Shown here one piece after another: positions 1 through 9,202 of a stretch of DNA of 64,000 nt. The notes under the pieces were generated by a model. That model was not told where the DNA came from and ran no database searches. It saw nothing but the letters and a program-made list of their open reading frames with translations. Origin of the DNA: G963556115 sp963678205 (lineage in GTDB: Bacteria > Planctomycetota > SZUA-567); NCBI GenBank assembly GCA_963678205.1, contig OY782760.1, forward strand, positions 1,116,001 to 1,180,000, written 5' to 3'. Each line of letters opens with the position of its first letter. Position 1 is the first letter of the stretch. The position numbers and the translations under genes were made by a program.

Positions 1-605
1 ACAAGAAGCTGCTCTTTTTCATCAAGAAGGTCATAAATTAGGTTTACAACTTCTTCAGTCTCTATATTATAGCCTGGTTCATTGGTTTTCTTTTTATTGG
101 CAAGAACGTCTGCAAAAGAATGATTGTCATTTTCTGAGGAGTCATTTATTCTGATCATGCGTGAAGCCTGTTCACCAATCTCAGCATCCCAGAATTCATT
201 CATTGATAGGCCAGCTTTTTCCGCAATAGACTCTGAGGTTAGTTCGCCTCCGGTACTTCTTATCTCTTGCTGTGCCTTATTGATACGGGTTACTCTGTCT
301 CTGGTAACTCGTCCTAGCGTATCATGGTTACGAAGTTCATCAATGATAGAACCGCGTATTCGTGTAAGGGCGTAGGTAGTAAATTTAGCTTCTCTGGAAG
401 CGTCGTAACGCTTAATCGCTGATAGTAGCCCCATGCATCCTGCAGAATATAGATCCTCCCTATCAACGTAAGTAGGAACATTAACAGACATGCGTCCGAC
501 AGTTACCTTGACCATTGGCAGGTAGGCTTCAACTAATTCCTCGTAAGCCTCTCTATCGCCGTTTCTATAACGTTCCCAGAGCGTGGCGTTGTCATCATTG
601 GTCAT
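1..605 (-). CDS. fliA: RNA polymerase sigma factor, FliA/WhiG (sigma-28) type, 3' part beyond window edge
   Basis: Minus-strand reading frame open from the ATG at 603-605 to the window edge (201 codons seen), so the C-terminal region 4 lies outside. It would direct RNA polymerase to flagellar and chemotaxis promoters in the cytoplasm. The visible part has sigma region 2 (residues about 20-95), with YALTRIRGSIIDELRNHD, the hallmark of the FliA/WhiG group rather than RpoD, followed by a region 3 helix (about 100-150). An AGGA ribosome site lies about 8 nt upstream of the start. A 21-bp element at 816-836, 211 bp upstream of the start, is nearly identical to one upstream of the chemoreceptor gene at 51814, which fits a shared motility regulon (inference). 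A divergent paralogue with another role is possible. Confidence 0.85.
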   Translation of the reverse strand, partial: MTNDDNATLWERYRNGDREAYEELVEAYLPMVKVTVGRMSVNVPTYVDREDLYSAGCMGLLSAIKRYDASREAKFTTYALTRIRGSIIDELRNHDTLGRVTRDRVTRINKAQQEIRSTGGELTSESIAEKAGLSMNEFWDAEIGEQASRMIRINDSSENDNHSFADVLANKKKTNEPGYNIETEEVVNLIYDLLDEKEQLL

Positions 606-913
606 TTTGAATCCTGCGATCTATTTATTTAATAATTGTGATATTTATCCCAACTATATTTTTATACAAAAAATATTTGCAAATATTGCATTCTTGTTCT
701 TGGCTATTTATTATTGATAAATACGAATTAATTATATTAATAATAATAGCTCGGTAGATTATATCGAAAAGATAATAGTTCTGATATAATTAAAATACCT
801 TGAAAAAGCATTTTGATTTAAAAAAAGTACGACTTTCCGATTATAGATGATATTGGCTAGGACAAAAATATCATTTCTATTATAGTATATTTGATTAAAA
901 ATTCGAGAAAAAA
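606..913. other. AT-rich region upstream of the sigma factor gene
   Basis: No gene is visible on either strand. The stretch lies between the start of the sigma gene and the terminator of the PEP-CTERM gene, so it should carry the sigma gene's promoter. Its only distinctive element is the partly palindromic motif at 816-836. Confidence 0.5.
816..836 (-). promoter_or_regulatory. Candidate operator shared with the chemoreceptor gene (copy 1)
   Basis: The 21-bp element contains the core AAAGTACGACTTT (an inverted AAAGT/ACTTT pair around 3 bp) next to an A7 tract. It matches 20 of 21 positions with 52033-52053. Both copies lie upstream of a minus-strand motility-type gene, 211 and 219 bp from the start codon. 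The role is inferred; a chance AT-rich match is unlikely but not excluded. Confidence 0.4.
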
Positions 914-938
914 AACTCTCAAGGAATCCTTGAGAGTT
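908..938 (-). terminator. Rho-independent terminator of the PEP-CTERM gene
   Basis: A perfect 12-bp stem (914-925 with 927-938) is followed on the minus strand by a run of T (A run at 908-915 on the plus strand). It sits 25 nt past the stop codon of the PEP-CTERM gene. Confidence 0.85.
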
Positions 939-963
939 AAAATTTATAATTATCAGTATTTAT

Positions 964-1764
964 CTATAGAGCACAAACTCTTCTTTGATGTAGCTTGAGA
1001 GCTATAATTCCAGCGCATGCAAGTATAATCAGAGCCCATTCTGCAGGTTCTGGAACAGCAGTATTTCCTCCTGAACTACCATTGGTAGTGATATCCAAAC
1101 TCCAGCCATTATAAAAAGTGGCATCAGTAGCGTAGTTATCAAATGCTAGAAGTTGCCAATTTCCGTTAGCTGCAATACCATCAAAAGCTGCAAGAGTGTT
1201 CTCTGTGGCAAAGTTACCTGGATCACCGAAGAACCCATCTGCTACAGGATCAAGTACTGAGTACTGTCCTTTATTAATATAGTAAGAACCCATTTCATAC
1301 TTTGACGTTTGGTATGAACCATCATTTAAGAGAGGGTATTCATTTTCTGACTGATTAAAACTTGTTGAGTAGGGTAGTTGACTATTTGCTTCATCATCAA
1401 AAGTAAGATCCACACTTGGAGTTGGAATCCATGACTTTTCATTTGCTCCACCTGCGTTTGATGAAAGAACAACGCTTGTGTTGTTTGGGCCAACAAGAAC
1501 AAATACCATATCAACGAAAGCTTTAGAATTTATACCATTTATAGTAACATTTAGATCAGTGATTGTTCCTGAAGATCCTGTAACATTAATGTTACTTCCT
1601 ACAACATCATTTTTAGTCCCGCCAACTTTATGTTCCCAGCCATGCCAGTTTTTATATACATTGTATTCTGGTACGTCAATTTTTGTAGTATTAGAATAAC
1701 TTTCTGCGTGGGCAGATGTAATTACTGCAAACGCAATAAGTAAACCTACAAAGATATTTTTCAT
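964..1764 (-). CDS. PEP-CTERM sorting-signal protein with P-domain-like (proprotein convertase) fold
   Basis: A 266-residue secreted protein. Residues 1-20 form a signal peptide ending in AHA. Residues about 50-230 resemble the P/homoB domain of proprotein convertases: GTITDLNVTINGI, then DMVFVLVGPNNTSVVLSS near the start, and GNWQLLAFDNYATDATFYNGW near the end. The C-terminus is a PEP-CTERM signal: VPEP at 237-240, a hydrophobic helix, then a basic RR tail. Such proteins are processed by an exosortase, and one is encoded just downstream on the same strand (start 3810, transcribed first). GGAGG lies upstream of the start. There is no catalytic protease domain, so it is probably an adhesive or structural surface protein, not an enzyme. 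Confidence 0.85.
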   Translation of the reverse strand: MKNIFVGLLIAFAVITSAHAESYSNTTKIDVPEYNVYKNWHGWEHKVGGTKNDVVGSNINVTGSSGTITDLNVTINGINSKAFVDMVFVLVGPNNTSVVLSSNAGGANEKSWIPTPSVDLTFDDEANSQLPYSTSFNQSENEYPLLNDGSYQTSKYEMGSYYINKGQYSVLDPVADGFFGDPGNFATENTLAAFDGIAANGNWQLLAFDNYATDATFYNGWSLDITTNGSSGGNTAVPEPAEWALIILACAGIIALKLHQRRVCAL

Positions 1765-2049
1765 TTATTTGTCCTCCATTGTTAAAATAGGAAACTTTGA
1801 ATGTAATTTTTTTTATAGTTTTAAGTTTATTATATTAAACTATTTATTCAAGTATATCACCTTTTTAGAGGTTTTGTAAAGTTAATTATTTTATTTTTGT
1901 TATTTTTTTGGGAAGAAAAATCTGTTTTAAAACGTTGCCCTCTAATATATTATGTGATTTGCACAAAAAAACATGAAAAAATATATTTAAGATAGGGATA
2001 ACCGCGACATTCGGCATGTAATATTTGTTTTTGGTGTGGTAATTAAATT
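1765..2049. other. AT-rich gap between PEP-CTERM gene and exosortase gene
   Basis: No reading frame is credible. On the minus strand it holds the ribosome site of the PEP-CTERM gene and probably its promoter. No clear -35/-10 pair or terminator for the exosortase gene was found. Confidence 0.5.
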
Positions 2050-3810
2050 TTACTTTTTCGGAATGGTTGCTTTATCACCAAGATTAAATAATGGATAGGG
2101 GAGTTCGTTCATAAATTCTAGTAATGATTTTTTTGAGCTTGAAAATAAACGTATTACTGCCCAGTTGGTGATATTTCCTGTTAATTGTGAAGTGATATCT
2201 GAAAGCATCATTTTAGAATAATTTGACTCCTCTGAATTTTCAGAGCTGAAAAAATATAGCATATACTTTTCCTTATCGCCTGTCTCTAAGTCAAGCAATG
2301 TAAAGTGCCTTGGGTTATTAGCGGTACTGGTAATAACATTTTTTGACTTTATTTGCCAACCGCTTCCGCTTTGACAAAATTCTGGAGGGTGATTTTTATG
2401 CCTGTCTCCTCCTGAGAGTGTGAGAAGTAATTCAACAGTTGATTGGGTCTTGTCCCCAGTTTTTGAGTATTCCCTATAAATAATATTATTTTTTCCAAAG
2501 TATTTACTGTCACTTTCCTGAGTTTTTAGGTCTTTGCCACTCCAGCCATTCAAGAAATAAGGGATATTGATATTCTCTGTTGTTATTAGGGATTCTTTTT
2601 CATGAGCAATGTGCACAGGTATTAGGAGCGTTATTGTAAGTGCAGTAATACTACTGTAAAGCAGGTATTCTTTGAGCTTAGTTATCGTAGTATTTTTGCT
2701 TTTTTGGCTTGAGGGATAAGCTCGACTACTGTAAACATGGTATTTTGTGCATAAAAATCTTGTTAGTATTTGAATTGTTAAGATACTAACAAAGAGGAGC
2801 ATTCTGACTATTTCTGGATTTACAGTAAAGTTCAGAGGTATAATGTTTTCTATACGTAGAATTATGCGAGGGAATCCTAAAATAGGAAGAAAAAGAATTG
2901 GCAGCAAGATAATTGTGTTACGTAAATCGGTATATAACAGTATGAGTGCAATAATAGCTGTGATAACACCAAACCCTCCGATCATGTTAACGTTGATTAA
3001 TTTACTAAAAATTCCCAATATTAGAGATATTGTGATAAGGGCTATTTCAGCTTTTTTTGTCCAAATATTATCAATAGTAATTTTAGTTTTATAATAGTAA
3101 CTTTGGTATACAGCAATAAGTAATGGGAGTATAAAGTAAATAAAACCTAATTTATTCGAATTATCCCAACGGCTACCTAGCCAGCTGCTAATAAGATCTT
3201 TTAAAAATGGCAGGTAAAGAAGTAGTAGTACAATGGCTATGAATAATATTTGTAGGAATTCTCTTGCTCTACGATTTTTGGGATTATCGTTATTCTTTTG
3301 ACTTTTAGCAAGTTTCAGGCATATTAGACAGAATGTACAGAAGCATATAGCAAATGTTATGAGACCAATGGTATCATGCATGGCTCCTTCTCCAACAGGT
3401 GTTTCAAGCGTAATACCTGCTAGTACAAGAATGCTTACTCTTAACCCATTGAAAAGAATTGCTAGTATTCCAGAAAAAATAATTGCAGCTACCCGTAGGG
3501 ATTTATTGAGCCCACGCCAGCTCAGGCTAAGCAGTATACCTGCTCCAAGCATGATTTTTAGAGTTGTAGAGCCACTGCATGCGCCGATAACTTCAAAGCG
3601 CATGCTATTATTATATAATACTGTTCCGTTTCGTTGAATTACAACGCCAAGAAGATTGAGCAATTTTTCAGATACGATTGATGACGCAAGCCTAAGGTCA
3701 GTAGCTATAAAATCATCAATATATAAAGTGTATAATGCCCAGAATAACCCGGCAATTATAAGCCCAGTCAGGAACGAGTCTTTCTTCTCTTTTTTGGGCT
3801 GACTCTTCAT
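2050..3810 (-). CDS. Exosortase fused to EpsI-type (DUF3485) domain, polytopic membrane protein
   Basis: 586 residues. The N-terminal exosortase domain (residues 1-170) holds the presumed catalytic triad: C78 in GACSGS, R124 in NGLRVS and H145 in MHDTIG. Exosortases cut PEP-CTERM signals at the outer face of the inner membrane and pass the protein to the surface. Residues about 180-375 hold about six further membrane helices not needed for the core enzyme; another helix at about 385-405 precedes a periplasmic EpsI domain with the typical HPPEFCQSGSGW motif. Fusions of exosortase with EpsI are known in several phyla. The start codon overlaps the stop of the upstream TPR gene by 4 nt (ATGA), so the two are translationally coupled. 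The clear substrate in this window is the protein at 964-1764. Confidence 0.9.
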   Translation of the reverse strand: MKSQPKKEKKDSFLTGLIIAGLFWALYTLYIDDFIATDLRLASSIVSEKLLNLLGVVIQRNGTVLYNNSMRFEVIGACSGSTTLKIMLGAGILLSLSWRGLNKSLRVAAIIFSGILAILFNGLRVSILVLAGITLETPVGEGAMHDTIGLITFAICFCTFCLICLKLAKSQKNNDNPKNRRAREFLQILFIAIVLLLLYLPFLKDLISSWLGSRWDNSNKLGFIYFILPLLIAVYQSYYYKTKITIDNIWTKKAEIALITISLILGIFSKLINVNMIGGFGVITAIIALILLYTDLRNTIILLPILFLPILGFPRIILRIENIIPLNFTVNPEIVRMLLFVSILTIQILTRFLCTKYHVYSSRAYPSSQKSKNTTITKLKEYLLYSSITALTITLLIPVHIAHEKESLITTENINIPYFLNGWSGKDLKTQESDSKYFGKNNIIYREYSKTGDKTQSTVELLLTLSGGDRHKNHPPEFCQSGSGWQIKSKNVITSTANNPRHFTLLDLETGDKEKYMLYFFSSENSEESNYSKMMLSDITSQLTGNITNWAVIRLFSSSKKSLLEFMNELPYPLFNLGDKATIPKK

Positions 3811-6800
3811 AAAAGATTATCCTTTACTTTAGCGTTTTCCTCTGGAGTCTCGACAGGGTTAGCGTCCTGATTTAATTTATTTTGAATGTTAGAAGCAGGA
3901 GTTTTCTCATTTTTATTATTCTCCTCTTTTTTTTTCAATTCAGATCTAGCTGTTAAAAGAATTTGATTCAACTTTGAGTCTTGCTTGAAAGCAAGTGGAT
4001 AAGTTTTAGCAAGTTTTATAATGTTATCCCAGTCATTTAAGTAGTCAAATACAGCTGCTGAAGTGTTTATTGCTTTCATGTCACCGTTTAGTATTTGAGG
4101 AAGATCACGGGATATTTGTGTGAGCCTTTCTCTTGTTTGTGGGTCTACATGACGTTTTGCTTTGACTATTGCATTGGCGTAGTTGTTAAGAATGATTGGG
4201 TTTGCTGGTTGTAATATTGAGGCCTGCATATAGGCGATTGAAGCAATATGCCATTTTCCAATATTTTCAGCAATTATCCCGAACGTGAATAGTTCTCTTA
4301 TTGTTAGATTGTCGTTTTTAAGCGCATTTACTACTTTATTGTCTTTCTTTTGCAAGAGCTCTGTTTCAAGCATCAAAATTTTTGCAGTTGGTTGATCTTG
4401 AATTTTAGCAAGAAGTTTAATTGCTTCTTCTCTCAGATCGCTACTTGTTCTACCTGCAAGGAATTCTTTCAGGCTTGTATCTTCTGGTGTGTCAACAGTA
4501 TTCTCAATATCGCTCCTTGCTCCAGAAAAAACAATATCTGAAGTTAATGCCGCTACTTCATCTTTAGTCTCATCCTCTTTACTTGCTTGGAAGTCAGAAT
4601 CGTTTTGACTATGTTTAATACGCATGTTAGCTCTGTCTACTTCTTTACTGAGCTCTACCAGAGCAACGGCTTTTTGTATGATAACAAAAGAATTGTCTTT
4701 TAATATTTTAAGAGCGTTGTTAGATGACTCAATTGCTTTGAAATAATTTTTGTTGATATTATATGCACTAGGTAATAGTATAAGTGCTACCTCATTTTTA
4801 GGAGCTAGGCTCAATATTTTTATTGCAAGATTTGCAGCATCTTTAGCTTTGCCATTTGTAAGTAGTAATTGTGATAAAATTGCGTTTGCTTTAATATTAT
4901 TAGGATTTATATCAACAGCATTTTGAGCAGTTCTTAGTGCTTCGGCTCCTCTGTTTGTTGCACTTAAAATCAGTGCTAAATTGAGTAGAACTTCCGAGTC
5001 GTTTGGATTTGTTTTTAAAAGATCATTTAGTTCCTTCTCTGCTTTGGCAAGTTTTCCAAGACTCGCCAGAATTTTTGCATATAGTTTTTTAGCAGGTAAT
5101 GGTATCTTTTTAAAACTTTCAAAAAGCTTTACTGCTTCCTGATTCTTTCCAAGTTTACTTAAAATTTCGGCTTTGAGTACAATGGTATCAGGTGTAGGAT
5201 TTGTGATATTGTCAATTGTAGATAGTGCTTTTTCATTATTATTATTTAAAAGTTGAATACGAGCTTTTTCTGTAAGAGCTATTTTCTTCAAGTCTTTGTC
5301 GGTGTAAGATTTTAGTAGTTTGTCTAGCTCTGCTTCTGCTTCCTGTGAATTTCCTTTTTGGAGAAGAATCTTTGATGCTAGAAGATATAGATTCGGGTGC
5401 TTTATTGCATTTGTCTGAATTATTTCAAGTACAATTCTAGTTGTTTCTGAATCATTTAACTTGATTGCAACCTGACCTAATTCACTTAGAAGTGGTTCAG
5501 TAATATAGCCGCGTTTTAAAAGCTTAATAAGTAGTCTTTTCCCAGCTATTAATTCGCCACTATCAAGTAGTGCCTGGCTACGTATAAACTTAAATGCGGG
5601 ACTTCTAGCAATAATCAAATTTGATGATTTGAGTTTGTTATATAATACCATAGCATCTTGATATTTACCTTTACTTGCAAGGTTATTGGCTCTGTTTAGT
5701 AGAATTATATCGTTGTTACTCAATAATTCTGAAGCAATGCTAAAGTATTCATCAGCTTTTGCTTTATTAGGATTTGGATTGAGTGTTTCTAAAAGATATT
5801 TACCAAAATAACGTTCTCCTTCCAGCCAGCGTCTCGATCCATTTGCCAATAAAAGAAGTTCTTTAATTTTAGAATTAGAGCCTTTTGCTGATTCAATTAT
5901 CATAAGGATGATGCGAGCATTGTGAGTTATTTTACTAAATTCTGGCTTTTTGAGACTATTTGGAAAAGCAGTTATAAGAAGCTCAGCATTCCTAGTGAAT
6001 AATTCCTGAGGGGTTAATTTGTTGCTGTCTTTATTGATATTTGATATTGACTTTTCTGCTCCTGATGGAATAAGCTTTGGCGAATACCAGTTGTCCTGCA
6101 TACAGAATTTATTCAGTGCTCTGCAAGCTAATTCAAGAAATCGCTGGTTATCAAATCTATTGAGTGTGTTCGTATTATTTTTTATTAATGACTGGAATTC
6201 AGGTGTCGTTGTTTCAGAGAAGAGCTTGCTTATTTCAGAATTATCTTTGATTTTATTTATAAATATTTTTGGTGATAAAATATCTGAGGGATTAAAAATT
6301 TTAGTAAGTTTTACTGTATTAAGAGTTTCAGTTGATTTATCATCATTACCGTATAGAAATAGGGCTTCACCATATTGCTCTGTAACTTCAGCGCTGTCCA
6401 TACCTTTTTTCTGAGTTTCATTAAACAGATTATGAGCTTTATTTATTTCGTCAATAGCAAAGTATAGCTTAGAAAGGATAATATAGCATGAGGTATTCAT
6501 CTTTCCTTCTTGATGTATTTTCTCAAGCATTTTTAGTGCTGCTTCAGGTTTTTTTAGCCTTAGAAGAACCTGAGCATAAAATTCTGCGTAAATTCCTTCT
6601 GGGTATTTTTTTATTAATTCTTTAAGAAGTTTTTCTGCAGCTTTGAGCTCTCCTTTATTGTATTTTAATATGGCTGTAAGCTCGAGTCTTTCCTGCTCAT
6701 TAGGTATTTCTCTTGCCATACTTTCAAAAGTTTGCATCCTTTGTTTTTTAGGTAGTGATGAAGTTGCAATCATATTTAGAAATACAATTGGTTCTTTCTT

Positions 6801-7091
6801 ACCAATATCCCAAGATTTCTGGAAAAGAGAGTAAGCTAAGTCATTTTTCCCTAGCTTTTTTGCACTGATTCCTGCCCAGAGGTTGAACTCAGCATTATCT
6901 GGTGACTGAGTTACTGCCTTATTCAAGAGCTTGAATGCATTCGCATCGTCATTGCTCTCTAATGCGTTTCTTCCTTGCCAGAATAATTCCTCGGAATGAA
7001 TACGGTTGTCCTTATTATATTTTTTCCAGCTGTAAAATCCACCTCCTGCAAGCATGCAGAATACCAATATAATAAATAATACCTTTTTCAT
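3807..7091 (-). CDS. Large TPR-repeat protein of the exosortase/EPS locus (PrsT-like)
   Basis: 1094 residues from the ATG at 7089-7091, chosen because AAGGAAG precedes it; an ATG 54 nt further upstream has no ribosome site. Residues 1-22 are a membrane anchor or signal sequence and the rest is periplasmic. The chain is built of tetratricopeptide repeats almost throughout (for example LGKNDLAYSLFQKSWDIGK, TNRGAEALRTAQNAVDINPN), ending in a charged, Lys/Glu/Asn-rich tail. Proteins like this accompany exosortases in PEP-CTERM systems, where they are thought to scaffold exopolysaccharide or sorting machinery. It overlaps the exosortase-EpsI gene by 4 nt. Substrate and partners cannot be read from the sequence. 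Confidence 0.8.
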   Translation of the reverse strand: MKKVLFIILVFCMLAGGGFYSWKKYNKDNRIHSEELFWQGRNALESNDDANAFKLLNKAVTQSPDNAEFNLWAGISAKKLGKNDLAYSLFQKSWDIGKKEPIVFLNMIATSSLPKKQRMQTFESMAREIPNEQERLELTAILKYNKGELKAAEKLLKELIKKYPEGIYAEFYAQVLLRLKKPEAALKMLEKIHQEGKMNTSCYIILSKLYFAIDEINKAHNLFNETQKKGMDSAEVTEQYGEALFLYGNDDKSTETLNTVKLTKIFNPSDILSPKIFINKIKDNSEISKLFSETTTPEFQSLIKNNTNTLNRFDNQRFLELACRALNKFCMQDNWYSPKLIPSGAEKSISNINKDSNKLTPQELFTRNAELLITAFPNSLKKPEFSKITHNARIILMIIESAKGSNSKIKELLLLANGSRRWLEGERYFGKYLLETLNPNPNKAKADEYFSIASELLSNNDIILLNRANNLASKGKYQDAMVLYNKLKSSNLIIARSPAFKFIRSQALLDSGELIAGKRLLIKLLKRGYITEPLLSELGQVAIKLNDSETTRIVLEIIQTNAIKHPNLYLLASKILLQKGNSQEAEAELDKLLKSYTDKDLKKIALTEKARIQLLNNNNEKALSTIDNITNPTPDTIVLKAEILSKLGKNQEAVKLFESFKKIPLPAKKLYAKILASLGKLAKAEKELNDLLKTNPNDSEVLLNLALILSATNRGAEALRTAQNAVDINPNNIKANAILSQLLLTNGKAKDAANLAIKILSLAPKNEVALILLPSAYNINKNYFKAIESSNNALKILKDNSFVIIQKAVALVELSKEVDRANMRIKHSQNDSDFQASKEDETKDEVAALTSDIVFSGARSDIENTVDTPEDTSLKEFLAGRTSSDLREEAIKLLAKIQDQPTAKILMLETELLQKKDNKVVNALKNDNLTIRELFTFGIIAENIGKWHIASIAYMQASILQPANPIILNNYANAIVKAKRHVDPQTRERLTQISRDLPQILNGDMKAINTSAAVFDYLNDWDNIIKLAKTYPLAFKQDSKLNQILLTARSELKKKEENNKNEKTPASNIQNKLNQDANPVETPEENAKVKDNLL

Positions 7092-7398
7092 AATACTTCC
7101 TTTATTAGTTAGCAAAATAAAATTATAATAATTTGGATTATACATTAAAAATAATGGATGTAAAATTATTTGTATCCAGAATTATTATGTAGATATTAAA
7201 ATATAGTTTTTTTATATTATTAAGAGCTGTCGTGTATTATTGGGTGTTGCTTTACTTTATTGTGTAGCATTGTATTTTTACTTCAGTTATTTATAATGTA
7301 AAGGTTCTTCTTTTGCAAAATATTGTCGATAACATATAGCAGTATATTGTTGTTATGAGAGGTTTGTACTTATTAATTATTGAAAATATGGGATGTAT
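7092..7398. other. Divergent promoter region between TPR gene and murJ
   Basis: About 300 bp of AT-rich DNA between divergent genes. It must carry promoters for both directions, but no convincing -35/-10 pair or operator stands out. Confidence 0.45.
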
Positions 7399-9183
7399 AT
7401 GAGTAATAATCAACAAAAAAAATACCCGACTATTCTACGCTCTACGATGGTAATGGCTATTATTACGACTATCAGTAGAATTTTAGGTATGTTTAGAGAT
7501 ATTGGATTGGTGCTTTTTTTTGGCTCTACAGCTTGGGTGCTTGATGCTTTTTATTTTGCTTTTACAATACCAAATTTATTTCGAAAGCTTCTTGGTGAAG
7601 GTGCTCTTTCGGCAGCTTTTTTGCCAGAGTTTATACATGCTCGTGAAGAGGATGCAGACTCATCAAAGCTTGCTAGCTCGGTGTTAACTCTTTTATTAAT
7701 TGTATCCTCAAGTATTGCTGTAATTGGGAGTTTAGTTTGCTATATTGTTTCTGTGAGTTCAACGCTTGACATAAGGATAAAGACCGTACTTATTCTTCTA
7801 GCAATAATGCTACCGTTTATGGTGTTTGTATGTACTTCTGCCTTGTTGGGAGCTATACTTCAGAGCTTCAGAGCTTTTGCCATTCCTGCTGCTATGTCGA
7901 TACTGCTAAATATCTTGATACTGGGAAGTCTTGGCTATATTTCATATCTCTATTGGCCTGTAGGTATGGACCTGAGCTTTATTCAGAAAATTGAAGCGGT
8001 TCCAGCTATTGTAGCAAAAAATGGTGAGTTTGTTACTACAATGAAATATGTGTCCTATGCAGTACTTATTGCTGGTATACTGCAGATCGTAGTTCAGTAC
8101 CCACTTATTAGGGCAAAAGGTGTGAAGCTTGGGTTTAATTTTAATTTTAAGAATCCTAGACTGAGGAATATTTTAAGAAATATGGCTCCAACAGCTTTAG
8201 GACTCGGTATTGTGCAGTTCAATGTTCTGATGGATAATCTTATTGCATATTGGTTATCTATAGATACTGTAGGTGGGGTAAGCCCTTATGAAGGGGCTAC
8301 GTCTTATCTGTTTCTTGGTAATAGGCTGATGCAGCTTCCGCTGGGTATATTTGCTATTGCTGTTGCTACGGCTTCATTTCCTGAGTTATCTTCTCTTGCG
8401 GCTAAAGATAAGATAAAAGATTTTATTTCTGTATTATTTTCATCACTCAAAATGCTGCTTTTTATCATGATTCCAGCTGCAGTAGGAATGATAACAATGG
8501 CTCCAGATATTGTTCGTTTGCTATATCAGACACCTGATTTGGAATTTAGCGATATGGCAGTATATAGAACCTCTGCAGTATTGGTTTGCCTCTGTGGTGG
8601 GTTGGTTTTTTTCAGCATGCAGCAGCTTCTTGTTAGAGCATTTTACTCTATGAAGGATTACGCAACACCAGTAAAGATTGCAGTGGCTATGGCTGGTCTA
8701 AATCTAGTGTTGAATCTAATATTTATTCATGTTCCTGATATATATAGAATGCATTATGGGGTTGTATTACCAGGAGCATCTATAGTTGATTCTGGGAGTA
8801 TGAATAGTTTGGCTCTCGGAGAGGCAGGACTGGCGCTGGCAACAAGTATTACAGCTATTATAAATGTTGCCCTGCTTTGGAAGGGACTAAAAGGGAAGGT
8901 TGGATGTATTGAAAAAGGTGATGTTTGGAGAAAAAAATCAGCTGATTTCTTTGTTACGTTTGTTAAAAGTATACTAGCTGCAGTATGTATGGTTGTAATT
9001 GTTATAAAAGTTGGTGAAAGTATGCCTTATGGACCTGAGTTTTTTTACAGGCTTGAAAATGTCGCTATACCAATTATTGCAGCGATATTCTTTTATCCAA
9101 TGATTAGTGCGATCTTTATCCCAAAAGAATATGAAGCTTTTATGGCAAGGATTAGAAGAAAGAAAAAAGAAAGCACTGAGTAG
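7399..9183 (+). CDS. murJ: Lipid II flippase MurJ
   Basis: 594 residues, a polytopic inner-membrane protein of the MOP superfamily that moves lipid II to the periplasmic face for peptidoglycan synthesis. The N-terminus has the family signature TTISRILGMFRDIGLVLFFG followed by DAFYFAFTIPNLFRKLLGEG. About 14 hydrophobic segments follow, and length is slightly above the usual 510-530 because of a loop near residues 190-215 and another near 455-475. ATG 7399 is preferred over the in-frame ATG at 7393 since GGGA at 7390-7393 gives it a ribosome site. It stands alone, with a terminator overlapping its own 3' end. Confidence 0.95.
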   Translation: MSNNQQKKYPTILRSTMVMAIITTISRILGMFRDIGLVLFFGSTAWVLDAFYFAFTIPNLFRKLLGEGALSAAFLPEFIHAREEDADSSKLASSVLTLLLIVSSSIAVIGSLVCYIVSVSSTLDIRIKTVLILLAIMLPFMVFVCTSALLGAILQSFRAFAIPAAMSILLNILILGSLGYISYLYWPVGMDLSFIQKIEAVPAIVAKNGEFVTTMKYVSYAVLIAGILQIVVQYPLIRAKGVKLGFNFNFKNPRLRNILRNMAPTALGLGIVQFNVLMDNLIAYWLSIDTVGGVSPYEGATSYLFLGNRLMQLPLGIFAIAVATASFPELSSLAAKDKIKDFISVLFSSLKMLLFIMIPAAVGMITMAPDIVRLLYQTPDLEFSDMAVYRTSAVLVCLCGGLVFFSMQQLLVRAFYSMKDYATPVKIAVAMAGLNLVLNLIFIHVPDIYRMHYGVVLPGASIVDSGSMNSLALGEAGLALATSITAIINVALLWKGLKGKVGCIEKGDVWRKKSADFFVTFVKSILAAVCMVVIVIKVGESMPYGPEFFYRLENVAIPIIAAIFFYPMISAIFIPKEYEAFMARIRRKKKESTE

Positions 9184-9202
9184 TATCAGTGCTTTCTTTT
9201 TT
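9163..9202. terminator. Bidirectional terminator at the murJ 3' end
   Basis: A 17-bp perfect stem (9163-9179 with 9186-9202), loop GTAGT/A region, with A-run and T-run at its flanks. It ends murJ on the plus strand. Because its arms are A- and T-ended it can equally terminate the candidate RNA coming from the minus strand. Confidence 0.85.

Noticed and set aside
6019..6414. 131-codon plus-strand frame inside the TPR gene
   Set aside because: It is antisense to a well-supported repeat protein and looks like a shadow of its codon pattern.
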